The notes beneath the pieces were generated by a model. The model did no database searches. It worked only from the letters and a program-made list of their open reading frames with translations, and was not told where the DNA came from. From Cephalotus follicularis (taxonomy: Eukaryota > Streptophyta > Magnoliopsida > Oxalidales > Cephalotaceae), in NCBI GenBank assembly GCA_001972305.1, contig BDDD01001783.1, positions 1 to 64,000 of the forward strand: a stretch of DNA of 64,000 nucleotides, written 5' to 3'. Shown here piece by piece: positions 21,732 through 32,642 of this stretch. A program made the position numbers and the translations under genes. Positions within the stretch are counted from its first letter, which is position 1. Every line of letters begins with the position of its first letter.

Positions 21732-23619
21732 TCCTGGTAATTACTGTAGATATTGTATGCTGGAAGATAAGATATTGAATGAATGAGTAATAGGTTGTGT
21801 ATTTTGATCCTCTGCGTCAGACGTAGCAGATGTTATACTATTTTACTTAGATGGTTGCGTGTCTTAGATATATGTATATAATTATGGTAGCATGAAACTG
21901 TGTACAAGGATGTGTATGGCGCTTGAACGTTGCTCTGCGCACGTCCTGTGAGCAATGTGGCCAAGGTTCCTCTGCAGGTGTTTTACACTTGCAATATCGT
22001 GAGCCGAGCACCCATAGAATGCATCCTGCTGTCTTTGTGCCAAGGACATGCATAAGGAATGCATTAGTGCATTGTAGCCGACTTGGGGAATAAGAAGCTC
22101 TGCTCTGTCTACATACATCCATGGGCGCAGTAGCTTAGAGCGCTACAACCACCAAACCAACGACGTACGCGTTGTATATCACCACGTCCCAGCTAGTGGC
22201 CACGAGACGAGCATGCTTGCGTCGTCCTCTGCATGCACCCCAGGTTTCACAGCGCCAAAGCGCTATCCTCTAACATTAGCGCTGTAACTCACGAGCACTC
22301 CTCTGCTACGCACCAGAGCTTGCGTCATGAGCCCACATGCATCCTAAGCATGTACCGGTCTCTGCTGTGCTCACGACATCCTCTACCAAGCATGCACCAA
22401 GCTCCCCTCCGCTAGGTGTCTATGGTGCGCCATCCATGGTCCTCCCCTGTTATGCACTCGAGGAGCAGAGGGTTGCAGAGTAGTGGCGCCAAACCTTATC
22501 CTGGGAGCATGCTGAGTTGCCGAGGTGCAGAACTCCACCACCAGGCTTGAGCAAGCTACCGGGCACCCATTACCGAGGTGCTAAATGTCCCTGGCAGAGG
22601 AGTCAAGCTCTCCTCTGCAAAGGCACCAGCCATGGCATTTCACTATGCCATGTGCTGAGGTGATAGGTCGGGGTACCCTCGCCGAAGACAACTGCCGGGG
22701 ACACCATCGCCCTTCGGCTTGTGCACCACCGAGCTCGTCCCTTGCCATTCAACGACAATGAGTTGCTCTCTGCCTACACCACTTGCAGGCATCCCACGTA
22801 AGTCCGAGGTTCCATGCATTCTGAGATGCCGTGCATGAGCCGAGGACAATACGTCAAGGACGTTCGTACGCCGAGGACACGCATCAGAGGACGCATCAGG
22901 GTAGTGAAGGTGTGAGGAGCCAGCCATGGCTTCCTTGCCATGTGCGTTAAGCACTGTGGAGTGCTGCGCTCTCCTCTGGCAGTGGCCGAGCACGCAACGC
23001 AGGCGAACGCTCCACTGTCCATACGTCCGTGATGCCATAACGAGCTCTGCTCTGCCATGCCAAGGCACTGAGGACGTGAAGCAGGGAGCTCTCCTCGGGG
23101 ATGGCGTGTAATACTGGAGCACTGCCGAGCAAGCCACCCTTGCCGAGGACTCGCCTTGGCCGACCACTGTCACTGCCATGAAACACCTAAGGTCCCGTAG
23201 CAAAAAGGATGTCAAGGCAGCCAGGGTGCCATTAGTATAACACCCTCCTCTGCCGTGCTTTCCGAGCAGGCCACGCATCCGAGCTCTTCACGGGTGTGCT
23301 TCATCTAGAGCCTGCAACAGTGCGCCAAGCTCTCCAGTGGCAACCACGGCTTCCTCTTCTCTGCATGTTATGATTTGCTTTACATGGATGCATGATAATA
23401 TGGAGAACTCCCTTATTGGCTCACAACCGAAGATGGCCCAGGGACAGAGAATGAGGCAGTGCAATAATTGAGCAATTCCATATTATAATAATACAAAGGA
23501 ACTTTGGCCGTGGGAAAAGGAATTAAATTAATAGCAAAGTATGTAAAGGACAATGACATGTACAGTAAAAGGTAAATCTTAAGGGAATGATAGTATTACA
23601 TAAAGGAAGTTAAAAATGA

Positions 23620-23860
23620 TTCCAGGCTGGTGAGTCCAACAGGGGAGAATTCCGTCGAGCAGGTGAACCTACGGGGTGAACTCCGCGAGGCAGGTGATCC
23701 TCGGACGAACCGCCAATGGTGAACCTAAGGGTGAATTCCGCCAAGACTGGTGATCCAAGGGGTGAACCGCGAGCAGGTGAGCAAAGGGTGAACCGCTCAG
23801 CAGGTGAACCGGAGGAGAATTCCACGGGCTGGTGATCCCAAAGGTGAACCATGTATATTG
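23620..23860. repeat. Degenerate tandem array of GAATTCCGCCGAGCAGGTGAACC-like units (5' LTR)
   Basis: About nine imperfect units of 20-30 bases combine 'gaattccg' or 'gaactccg', 'cgagcaggtga' and 'cctacggggtga' words. The identical array is in the 3' LTR (31815-32055), and a diverged one in the inverted LTR at 62930-63150. The open minus-strand frame over it is a by-product of the repeat. Confidence 0.8.
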
Positions 23861-24451
23861 ACCATGACCATAGGACGACCGGACTAGACTCCTCTGATAT
23901 GATTGTCATGTATGTTTTGAGTAGAGTAGTCCGAGGATAAATGATGATGATTATGTTATGGACTATGATGCCTGCACATTTATTCTCCTCTGTTTGTATA
24001 TATTTTGTGATACTGTTATATATATTGCATCTCTCATTTGCATTGCATATTGCCTGCTACATCTGCATCTCCACACATGAGTGGGCTGTAGTTCCTACAC
24101 GACCAGTGGTCGCTGACCCATTGCATCTTAATGTAATGGGTCAGGTACAGGTGGAGCTTCGCAGCCAACCGAGGATTGAAGCCCCGGGAGAGTCTCCTCC
24201 ACAGCAGATTGACGACCGACTTATTTATATTTTTGAATATTGTATTTATTGACATGCCGGCATGTGGCAGAGCTTTTATTAACGGTATTGTATAACACTG
24301 GGTTTATCCACGTAATGATATTTAATTTATTCCGCATGCATTATTATATCGTTGAAAGTTTTTAATTTCCGCTGAATATTAAATGAATGATACTGTTAGT
24401 AGCGCGTCAAACCTTGGGGGTTGACCCTTGGGGTTTGGGGCGTTACAGTTT

Positions 24452-24463
24452 TGGTATCAGAGC
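24452..24463 (+). promoter_or_regulatory. Primer-binding site (initiator tRNA-Met type)
   Basis: TGGTATCAGAGC, four bases after the LTR end GGCGTTACA. It fixes the boundary of the 5' LTR and the plus-strand orientation of the element. Confidence 0.95.
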
Positions 24464-24569
24464 CGCGGTTCTCCTACTATGGATACCCCAGTAAGGAGTC
24501 CTTGGCTTATAAAGTTACTGCATGCGGACAGACGAGTGGATATTAACCCTTTGAAGTTATACAAAAGGT

Positions 24570-24715
24570 GAAATTAGACGGTCGTCGAAATAGAACTGCA
24601 CGAGGAGCTAGAACCGAGACGTCGAATGGACGTACTCGAACTCTGAGAGATGCAGAAGAAGTGAATGTTACCCAAGGAAAGGTAGCGAGGCCCATGACGT
24701 ATGAAATGGATAAAT
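24570..24715 (+). pseudogene. Remnant of gag N-terminus
   Basis: One plus-strand frame reads GRRNRTARGARTETSNGRTR followed by TLRDAEEVNVTQ, resembling the basic Arg-rich start of chromovirus gag. No gag core follows; the next 470 bases hold no recognisable domain, so most of gag has been lost. Confidence 0.5.
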
Positions 24716-25189
24716 GACTGATTAAAACGAGATGCGGTTAACTACTTGTATATATGGGACGACAAATATATATACTTAGTCAGCTTCTAGATTCCCGATG
24801 GAATGCTAATATAGTGGAATGAGACTGAATGGACTAAGAATGAATGGATTACGATTGAATGGATTGTGAATAAAAGAATTGAATGGTTTTGGATTGAGGC
24901 AGAAAGATGAGACCTTTGATGTGCCAGAATAGTCTACGTTCCAGCCCTGGAACGCTAACCGAACAAAATAATGACCCCTATGAAGACTCATAGACTCTTA
25001 AGGAAAAGTTGTAATACTTGTCTGGCACGTGTTATGAATAATAACAGATGAGTACTGAAACTTGAGGCTGTCCCGGTGATTAGCGAACTCCCGAATGTGT
25101 TCCAGGAAAACTAACGACGGTAGAGACGTAGAGTTTTCTACAGACTTGATACCAGAATAGCACCTATATCGAGAGCTCCTCATCAAATG
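24716..25189. other. Interior spacer without recognisable domain
   Basis: AT-rich sequence with tetranucleotide-like 'aatgga' and 'gaatgg' runs near 24825-24890. It occupies the place of gag and protease, but no zinc knuckle or DSG protease motif is visible on either strand. Confidence 0.5.
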
Positions 25190-25385
25190 GCTCCCACTAA
25201 ATTGAAGAAATTAAATGTGAAAGTGCAGGAGTTACTCGATAAATGTTTCACCGAGAAGCACCGGTCTCGTTTGTTAAAAAGAAGGGCGAATCGTTGTGAA
25301 TAGTCCCCGATTATCGGCAGCTCAATAAAGTGACTGTTAAAAATAAATATTCACTGACGCATATCGATGAGTTATTGACTAACTA
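25190..25385 (+). pseudogene. Reverse transcriptase N-terminal remnant
   Basis: Frames read KKLNVKVQELLDKCFTEKH, SFVKKKGESL-stop-IVPDYRQLNKV and TVKNKYSLTHIDELL. These match the Gypsy RT finger segment (VKKKDGS...DYRQLN...K..YPLP.ID.L) with one stop and a frame change. The rest of RT, including the catalytic YxDD block, is absent because the next 1.4 kb are LTR sequence. Confidence 0.8.
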
Positions 25386-25387
25386 AA

Positions 25388-26835
25388 AGGAGTACTGGAG
25401 TTGTGTGGCTGATTCCAGAGCCTTCTACGACTGGCTATAAATAGAGAAGTGAAGAATGGAGATGGGGAGCTGAGCAAAAGGAACCGTCCAGCAACTTAAT
25501 CATACACCAGGTAGGTTCTATTACCTACTCAGTGTTTATATTTTATTGTGAATGTTGTATGCTGAGATGTGTTGGGAGAAATGAATGTGTAAGAATAAAT
25601 TGTATATAATGATCCTCTGAGCATAGTAAAGTAGACGGTTATGCGCTGCCAAAAATGGGGAAATGTTACTTCAAATGTTAAACCGAGATGTTGTGCCACT
25701 ACTAGCGCCCGAGGAGCCAACCTTGGCTTCCTCTATTAGGCGTACAAAGAACTGATGGTGGCTTCCTCTGTCATGAAGCCTTCCCTGCTAAGGCGCTGAG
25801 GACACATAGCCGAGGACGCCCTGGTGAAGTGCGCCCGTGCGTTTGAGGACAGGTAGCTGGGGACACATCTGTGCAACGCACCTCTGACCATATGCATGCA
25901 TTGAGCTCTCATCTGCCATGAAAAGCACCTTGGCTTCCACTGCCATGTGCTGATAAGCCAACCCTGGCTCTCCAGTGCCAAGTGCCGAGGTGTCGTTGGC
26001 ATGTGCCAAGGTGGCCATGTCCGAGATGGCTATGTGCCAAGGAAAACATCATGGCGCCGAGCAGTGGAGGTCGACGTGCTATTGTGCCAGGGAGCCAGGC
26101 GTTCGAAGAGCTGTGTGCTGAGGAGCCTAAGCTTTCCATGTGCATGCGACTCGAGCATGCATCCTCATGCCTGAGCTCCCATGGTTAGCAGACGCTGAGG
26201 AGTACAGGTGCTGAACTGCCATGCCTAAGCTGCCGTGATACCAAGCTCCACTACTAATGGTCGTGCATGGCACATGCCGAACTCCTCTGTCAATGCTCGA
26301 AGTGATACAGTGTTGAAATCTCCCAGCGTAGCATGCGTCCCAAGCGTGCCAACCTTGGCTCTCCACTGACCATTGGCGTATGTCTGAGGATGCGCCATAA
26401 TCGCCACGCGTCTGTAAGGACTGAGCTCCCCATGCGTGCTCCCTCCGCATGCAACACGTTGATAGAGCTCTTCATGCATGGCTGTCCATCTGAGGATGCC
26501 ACTGTGCCATGGGACCATTGTAACCGTTATGTAATGCTCGAGATGCCATTATCATGCACTCAAGGTCTCAACAGTGCCGAGCAAGGACCATGAACAAAGC
26601 ATGCTTCCTCTGCCATACGCCACAACCACGCCATGAGTCCGAGCTCCCAACACCAGAGTGAGCTCTATTGCAATGACCCCGAGCACTGTTTCGAGCTCTA
26701 CTAGGCATGCCAAGCGTCCCACGTTGTGAGCATACAGTGCGGAAGACTTCCTCTGGCAACTATGAATTTTCCCTACTGTGCATGCTATAAGCGTGGTAGG
26801 ATGCTATTGTAGTTTGTTAGAGGATACTCACGCAC
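25388..26835 (+). repeat. Captured LTR fragment inside pol
   Basis: Between RT and RNase H remnants lies sequence of LTR type: a 'ccagagccttct' phrase and TATAAATAG (25436-25444), as upstream of the TATA box in the LTRs, the conserved CCAGGTAGGTTCTATTACC motif (25507-25532), then the GC-rich 'gccgagga' and 'gcatgcat' zone. It is diverged from the flanking LTRs, so it is not a copy of them. It lacks LTR ends (no TGTAATGCCC start or GGCGTTACA end), so it came from a partial, probably recombination-derived, event. Confidence 0.75.
25436..25444 (+). promoter_or_regulatory. TATA box of the captured LTR fragment
   Basis: TATAAATAG preceded by 'ctggc' and, 16 bases earlier, 'agagccttc', the same context as the TATA boxes at 29750 and 58540. 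Confidence 0.6.
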
Positions 26836-27198
26836 AGCTACTCCTCTGACTCGATTGACGCAGAAGAATGTAGCTTTTGAATGGAATGGACATTGTGAAT
26901 GGAGCGTACGGGAACTCAAATATCATCGATTTCTGCACCTATCTTGGCCTTGCCAGAAGGCAGTAAAGGAATTGTAGTGCAATACCATCCAGGCATAGGT
27001 ACTGTTATGGCAGATGTACTAAGTCGCCAGTCAGCCTGCTTGACGATTTCTCGTGTACAGATATGTCAATATGATTGGAGGACTCAATGTACGAATGGAA
27101 TGCTGTTTAAGGGCGCAATGAATGATCGAGGTGAATGAAAATGTGATTCTGAATTCCTGGTGACAAATTAATAAGATCCCGAGGTAGAAATTGTATTC
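26265..27198 (+). repeat. 934-bp tandem duplication, unit 1
   Basis: Everything from 'gcatggcacatgccg' at 26265 to 'aattgtattc' at 27198 is repeated directly at 27199-28132. I see only about three differences (for example near 26340, 26460 and 26520). The unit joins the end of the captured LTR fragment to the RNase H remnant. No microhomology longer than a base or two is visible at the junction. Confidence 0.95.
26836..27140 (+). pseudogene. RNase H remnant (second copy at 27770-28074)
   Basis: Frames read PLTRLTQKNVAFEWNGHCE, then APILALPEGSKGI and VQYHPGIGTVMADVLSRQ. These are the start (PLT.LT.K...F.W...C...F..LK), the PILALPEG block and the end (YHPGK.N.VADALSR) of Gypsy RNase H. The middle with the catalytic residues is deleted, so the two ends are joined. 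The duplication gives two copies. Confidence 0.82.
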
Positions 27199-28132
27199 GC
27201 ATGGCACATGCCGAACTCCTCTGTCAATGCTCGAAGTGATACAGTGTTGAAATCTCCCAGCGTAGCATGCGTCCAAAGCGTGCCAACCTTGGCTCTCCAC
27301 TGACCATTGGCGTATGTCTGAGGATGCGCCATAATCGCCACGCGTCTGTAAGGACTGAGCTCCCCATGCGTGCTCCCTCCGCATGCAACACGTTGTTAGA
27401 GCTCTTCATGCATGGCTGTCCATCTGAGGATGCCACTGTGCCATGGGACCATTGTCACCGTTATGTAATGCTCGAGATGCCATTATCATGCACTCAAGGT
27501 CTCAACAGTGCCGAGCAAGGACCATGAACAAAGCATGCTTCCTCTGCCATACGCCACAACCACGCCATGAGTCCGAGCTCCCAACACCAGAGTGAGCTCT
27601 ATTGCAATGACCCCGAGCACTGTTTCGAGCTCTACTAGGCATGCCAAGCGTCCCACGTTGTGAGCATACAGTGCGGAAGACTTCCTCTGGCAACTATGAA
27701 TTTTCCCTACTGTGCATGCTATAAGCGTGGTAGGATGCTATTGTAGTTTGTTAGAGGATACTCACGCACAGCTACTCCTCTGACTCGATTGACGCAGAAG
27801 AATGTAGCTTTTGAATGGAATGGACATTGTGAATGGAGCGTACGGGAACTCAAATATCATCGATTTCTGCACCTATCTTGGCCTTGCCAGAAGGCAGTAA
27901 AGGAATTGTAGTGCAATACCATCCAGGCATAGGTACTGTTATGGCAGATGTACTAAGTCGCCAGTCAGCCTGCTTGACGATTTCTCGTGTACAGATATGT
28001 CAATATGATTGGAGGACTCAATGTACGAATGGAATGCTGTTTAAGGGCGCAATGAATGATCGAGGTGAATGAAAATGTGATTCTGAATTCCTGGTGACAA
28101 ATTAATAAGATCCCGAGGTAGAAATTGTATTC
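27199..28132 (+). repeat. 934-bp tandem duplication, unit 2
   Basis: Second copy in direct contact with the first. It ends at 28132 ('attgtattc'), after which the integrase remnant continues in unique sequence. The high identity means a recent event, or an assembly duplication given the gap 5 kb upstream. Confidence 0.95.
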
Positions 28133-28665
28133 TTAAAGAATTGAGGGATGAGCTGTTGTCATACTCTCACCCTTCTATGTTTTCGGTGCATCCGGTGATT
28201 AGCAAGACATACTGGGATTTGAAACTCATAATGATGTAAATAAAAAGTGAGCACCGCTACCACGGGCTTGCCTTGCTCTCAACTTACGAGATCGATACCT
28301 ACCCTGGAAGGAAAAGTATATATCGTGAGTCAGAGAAGTACAATGGGAAGCGTCTTGGGTTACCAAGAACAACGATCAACATGAATGTTACATGAATAAT
28401 TACTGAATGCTCCTATAGAAGTGCTTTTCTCCTTGCGATCAGAGCTATCTACCCTCTTGAACGGATAGCAGCTTTGTACATTGAAGAGAATGAAAAGGCT
28501 TCACGGAGTACTGATCCACGTAAGGTTTGACAGGGACTCTCGTTATGTCCCGATTCTAAGAAAATTACAAGCCACTCTTGGTACCCGACAGTGTTTCAAC
28601 ACTGTTTTCCATTCCTAGGCTGATAATCAGTCTAAAAGAACCCCATATTGTTAATTCAAACGGGT
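28133..28665 (+). pseudogene. Integrase remnant
   Basis: Read across frames: LRDELLSYSHPSMFSVHP and KTYWDLKL match the H2C2 zinc-binding region. A later stretch near 28490-28650 matches the catalytic core around the second Asp (FDRDSRYVP-like for SDRDPRFTS, LGTRQCFNT-like, then ADNQSKRT-like for TDGQSERT). Stops and frame changes are frequent. Chromovirus integrases carry D, D and E as catalytic residues; this copy is not translatable. Confidence 0.75.
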
Positions 28666-29317
28666 GAACGGAGTCTTTTGGAACCAAGTTGGCGTCGGAA
28701 ATTATGAAAAGGATTAAGAAAAGGCTGTTACCGGTGTGAAAAAGAGCGCGGACTACCGCATAATGAAACTGGAAAGTACAATGGGAGATCAGGAAGACCG
28801 AGAAATTCCCTATTAGATTCCGATTTGATATCTGAATGTGAAACGGAAGCGTGATGATGAAGACGGTGGACGAGGTTGATGAAATTTTTGGCGATGGATC
28901 AGTAACAAATCCACATCTTCTGGAATCAGTAAATGAATTTAATGGATTGTATTGATGAAATGACGATGAAAAGCGACAGAATTGTTGTGAGCTGAGTGAT
29001 TGTGGGCCGAATGGCCATACATACGAGACGAATGATTGAAGAATGTACTGTTATAAAGTGTATGGCCAAAGGACTGTACTATTACAGAATTGTATGGTGT
29101 GCATGGCTAACTATTTATATATGCTTGTAAGGAACGGTATACGTATTAGTTAGCCTCTGGACGGTTGTCAGAGGAATGAATTGAAGTAACATGAGAGTGT
29201 ATTGTTAAATGTTACGGTAATGTCATGAAAGTGAAAGCGCAGAGGAAGCGCGGAAATGATGTAATAGTGACGTATCCTCACCTGTTTTACCCGAGAATCT
29301 CGGGACGAGATTCTTCT
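28666..29317 (+). other. End of pol and 3' untranslated spacer
   Basis: Low-similarity sequence; near 29270-29320 a frame reads YPHLFYPRISGRDSSKGGG, the usual last codons of chromovirus pol overlapping the polypurine tract. The chromodomain itself is not recognisable. Around 29010-29200 are 'atggcc', 'tgtac' and TA-rich runs without coding sense. Confidence 0.55.
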
Positions 29318-29329
29318 AAGGGGGGAGGA
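29318..29329 (+). promoter_or_regulatory. Polypurine tract
   Basis: AAGGGGGGAGGA directly before the 3' LTR start TGTAATGCCC at 29331. It primes plus-strand DNA synthesis during reverse transcription, and its intactness fits recent movement of the element. Confidence 0.9.
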
Positions 29330-29749
29330 TTGTAATGCCCGAAATTTTATAAATAATTAAAGGATGGAAATTGGGCCCAAAATGTATTGGGGTATAAATT
29401 GAATTAATAAATAATTGGGCTTGAAATATTTTATGGTGTTGGGCTGATTGTTAAAAGAAGGATATTGGGCCCAAATTGAAGGAAGAGAAAAGAAAGAATA
29501 GTTTTGGGTCAATAAGAATTAAGGGAAGTGTTTGGGCTTGAGAAGTGTTATTAATTGTTGAAATTGGGAGAAGAAAATATTGGGCTTTAAATAGGTAATT
29601 GATAATGGGCCAGGATGGGACAAAAGGAAAGAGTGATTTTTGGGGTTGAAATATTGGGCCTAAGTGTGGGGAGTGAATATGGCTCAGCCCACAATGTATG
29701 TGCCAGCTGAAGAATGGTGTGGAGAGATCTAGAGCCTTCCACTGCTGGC

Positions 29750-29758
29750 TATAAATAG
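29750..29758 (+). promoter_or_regulatory. TATA box of the 3' LTR
   Basis: TATAAATAG within 'gctggctataaatagggg', with 'ctagagccttcc' 20 bases upstream. The same upstream phrase and a TATA box occur at 58519-58548 in the solo LTR. This marks the likely LTR promoter. Confidence 0.7.
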
Positions 29759-29900
29759 GGGAGATGACAGAATGATGGGGCTGCTGCTGTCATGGAGAAA
29801 AAGAAGGAGGCAAGGAAGGAATGGCCAATGAGCAAGAAGAAGAAGCAATGACAAGGAGCAAAGGAGGAGGAAGCAGAGAAGGAGAGAGAGCTCTCCAATT

Positions 29901-29926
29901 CCAGGTAGGTTCTACTGCCTACTCAG
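29901..29926 (+). promoter_or_regulatory. Conserved donor-like hairpin motif in the 3' LTR
   Basis: Same 26 bases as at 21706-21731, 151 bases downstream of the TATA box. Confidence 0.6.
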
Positions 29927-31814
29927 TCCTGGTAATTACTGTAGATATTGTATGCTGGAAGATAAGATATTGAATGAATGAGTAATAGGTTGTGTATTTT
30001 GATCCTCTGCGTCAGACGTAGCAGATGTTATACTATTTTACTTAGATGGTTGCGTGTCTTAGATATATGTATATAATTATGGTAGCATGAAACTGTGTAC
30101 AAGGATGTGTATGGCGCTTGAACGTTGCTCTGCGCACGTCCTGTGAGCAATGTGGCCAAGGTTCCTCTGCAGGTGTTTTACACTTGCAATATCGTGAGCC
30201 GAGCACCCATAGAATGCACCCTGCTATCTTTGTGCCGAGGACATGCATAAGGAATGCATTAGTGCATTGTAGCCGACTTGGGGAATAAGAAGCTCTGCTC
30301 TGTCTACATACATCCATGGGCGCAGTAGCTTAGAGCGCTACAACCACCAAACCAACGACGTACGCGTTGTATATCACCACGTCCCAGCTAGTGGCCACGA
30401 GACGAGCATGCTTGCGTCGTCCTCTGCATGCACCCCAGGTTTCACAGCGCCAAAGCGCTATCCTCTAACATTAGCGCTGTAACTCACGAGCACTCCTCTG
30501 CTACGCACCAGAGCTTGCGTCATGAGCCCACATGCATCCTAAGCATGTACCGGTCTCTGCCATGCTCACGACATCCTCTACCAAGCATGCACCAAGCTCC
30601 CCTCCGCTAGGTGTCTAAGGTGCGCCATCCATGGTCCTCCCCTGTTATGCACTCGAGGAGCAGAGGGTTGCAGAGTAGTGGCGCCAAACCTTATCCTGGG
30701 AGCATGCTGAGTTGCCGAGGTGCAGAACTCCACCACCAGGCTTGAGCAAGCTACCGGGCACCCATTGCCGAGGTGCTAAATGTCCCTGGCAGAGGAGTCA
30801 AGCTCTCCTCTGCAAAGGCACCAGCCATGGCATTTCACTATGCCATGTGCTGAGGTGATAGGTCGGGGTACCCTCGCCGAAGACAACTGCCGGGGACACC
30901 ATCGCCCTTCGGCTTGTGCACCACCGAGCACGTCCCTTGCCATTCAACGACAATGAGTTGTTCTCTGCCTACACCACTTGCAGGCATCCCACGTAAGTCC
31001 GAGGTTCCATGCATTCTGAGATGCCGTGCATGAGCCGAGGACAATACGTCAAGGACGTTCGTACGCCGAGGACACGCATCAGAGGACGCATCAGGGTAGT
31101 GAAGGTGTGAGGAGCCAGCCATGGCTTCCTTGCCATGTGCGTTAAGCACTGTGGAGTGCTGCGCTCTCCCCTGGCAGTGGCCGAGCACGCAACGCAGGCG
31201 AACGCTCCACTGTCCATACGTCCGTGATGCCATAACGAGCTCTGCTCTGCCATGCCAAGGCACTGAGGACGTGAAGCAGGGAGCTCTCCTCGGGGATGGC
31301 GTGTAATACTGGAGCACTGCCGAGCAAGCCACCCTTGCCGAGGACTCGCCTTGACCGACCACTGTCACTGCCATGAAACACCTAAGGTCCCGTAGCAAAA
31401 AGGATGTCAAGGCAGCCAGGGTGCCATTAGTATAACACCCTCTTCTGCCGTGCTTTCCGAGCAGGCCACGCATCCGAGCTCTTCACGGGTGTGCTTCATC
31501 TAGAGCCTGCAACAGTGCGCCAAGCTCTCCAGTGGCAACCACGGCTTCCTCTTCTCTGCATGATATGATTTGCTTTACATGGATGCATGATAATATGGAG
31601 AACTCCCTTATTGGCTCACAACCGAAGATGGCCCAGGGACAGAGAATGAGGCAGTGCAATAATTGAGCAATTCCATATTATAATAATACAAAGGAACTTT
31701 GGCCGTGGGAAAAGGAATTAAATTAATAGCAAAGTATGTAAAGGACAATGACATGTACAGTAAAAGGTAAATCTTAAGGGAATGATAGTATTACATAAAG
31801 GAAGTTAAAAATGA

Positions 31815-32055
31815 TTCCAGGCTGGTGAGTCCAACAGGGGAGAATTCCGTCGAGCAGGTGAACCTACGGGGTGAACTCCGCGAGGCAGGTGATCCTCGGA
31901 CGAACCGCCAATGGTGAACCTAAGGGTGAATTCCGCCAAGACTGGTGATCCAAGGGGTGAACCGCGAGCAGGTGAGCAAAGGGTGAACCGCTCAGCAGGT
32001 GAACCGGAGGAGAATTCCACGGGCTGGTGATCCCAAAGGTGAACCATGTATATTG
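31815..32055. repeat. Degenerate tandem array in the 3' LTR
   Basis: Identical copy of the 23620-23860 array. Words such as 'gaattccg', 'gagcaggtgaacc' and 'gctggtgatcc' recur every 20-30 bases. Confidence 0.8.
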
Positions 32056-32642
32056 ACCATGACCATAGGACGACCGGACTAGACTCCTCTGATATGATTG
32101 TCATGTATGTTTTGAGTAGAGTAGTCCGAGGATAAATGATGATGATTATGTTATGGACTATGATGCCTGCACATTTATTCTCCTCTGTTTGTATATATTT
32201 TGTGATACTGTTATATATATTGCATCTCTCATTTGCATTGCATATTGCCTGCTACATCTGCATCTCCACACATGAGTGGGCTGTAGTTCCTACACGACCA
32301 GTGGTCGCTGACCCATTGCATCTTAATGTAATGGGTCAGGTACAGGTGGAGCTTCGCAGCCAACCGAGGATTGAAGCCCCGGGAGAGTCTCCTCCACAGC
32401 AGATTGACGACCGACTTATTTATATTTTTGAATATTGTATTTATTGACCTGCCGGCATGTGGCAGAGCTTTTATTAACGGTATTGTATAACACTGGGTTT
32501 ATCCACGTAATGATATTTAATTTATTCCGCATGCATTATTATATCGTTGAAAGTTTTTAATTTCCGCTGAATATTAAATGAATGATACTGTTAGTAGCGC
32601 GTCAAACCTTGGGGGTTGACCCTTGGGGTTTGGGGCGTTACA

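Larger units (their letters stand above)
21669..24447 (+). repeat. 5' LTR (3' 2.8 kb visible)
   Basis: Aligns with the 3' LTR at a constant offset of 8,195 bases over all 2,779 visible positions, with no net insertion or deletion. I count about 14 substitutions by eye, for example near 22025-22045, 22366, 22429, 22571 and 24246. It ends GGGGCGTTACA at 24447, four bases before the primer site. A GC-rich stretch with recurring 'gccgagga', 'gcatgcat' and 'ctcctctg' words fills about 22200-23300. Confidence 0.95.
21669..32642 (+). mobile_element. Large chromodomain-type Gypsy element, recently moved but coding-dead
   Basis: The element has a 5' LTR (21669-24447, start hidden in the gap), an initiator-Met primer site, about 4.9 kb of interior, a polypurine tract and a full 3' LTR (29331-32642). 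The LTR form (TGTAATGCCC...GGGGCGTTACA), the 3.3-kb LTR length and the interior homologies suggest the Tekay/Del group of chromoviruses, an inference. The interior keeps only scraps of gag, RT, RNase H and integrase, with a captured LTR piece and a 934-bp tandem duplication. It sits in the leader of the minus-strand Copia element at 32643-36196. Confidence 0.9.
29331..32642 (+). repeat. 3' LTR, complete, 3,312 bp
   Basis: It starts TGTAATGCCCGAAATTTTAT and ends GGGGCGTTACA, giving TG...CA ends. It begins with a U3-like AT-rich part with repeated 'tgggc' words, then a TATA box at 29750, the conserved donor-like motif at 29901, the GC-rich word zone (about 30400-31500), the degenerate array (31815-32055) and a 'gggtcaggtacaggtgg' segment near 32333. 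Nearly identical to the 5' LTR. Confidence 0.95.

Noticed and set aside
20717-21778. Long open frames of 318-353 codons across 20717-21778
   Set aside because: They span the run of N and consist almost wholly of undetermined residues.
22643-23278. A 211-codon minus-strand open frame, present again at 30838-31473 in the other LTR
   Set aside because: It lies in the GC-rich word-repeat zone of both LTRs, shows only low-complexity Arg/Ser/Gly/His composition and no domain, and its repetition is explained by LTR identity.
26333-27527. Repeated 86-codon plus-strand frames at 26333-26593 and 27267-27527
   Set aside because: They lie in captured LTR sequence and are duplicated by the 934-bp tandem repeat; no homology or start context supports them.
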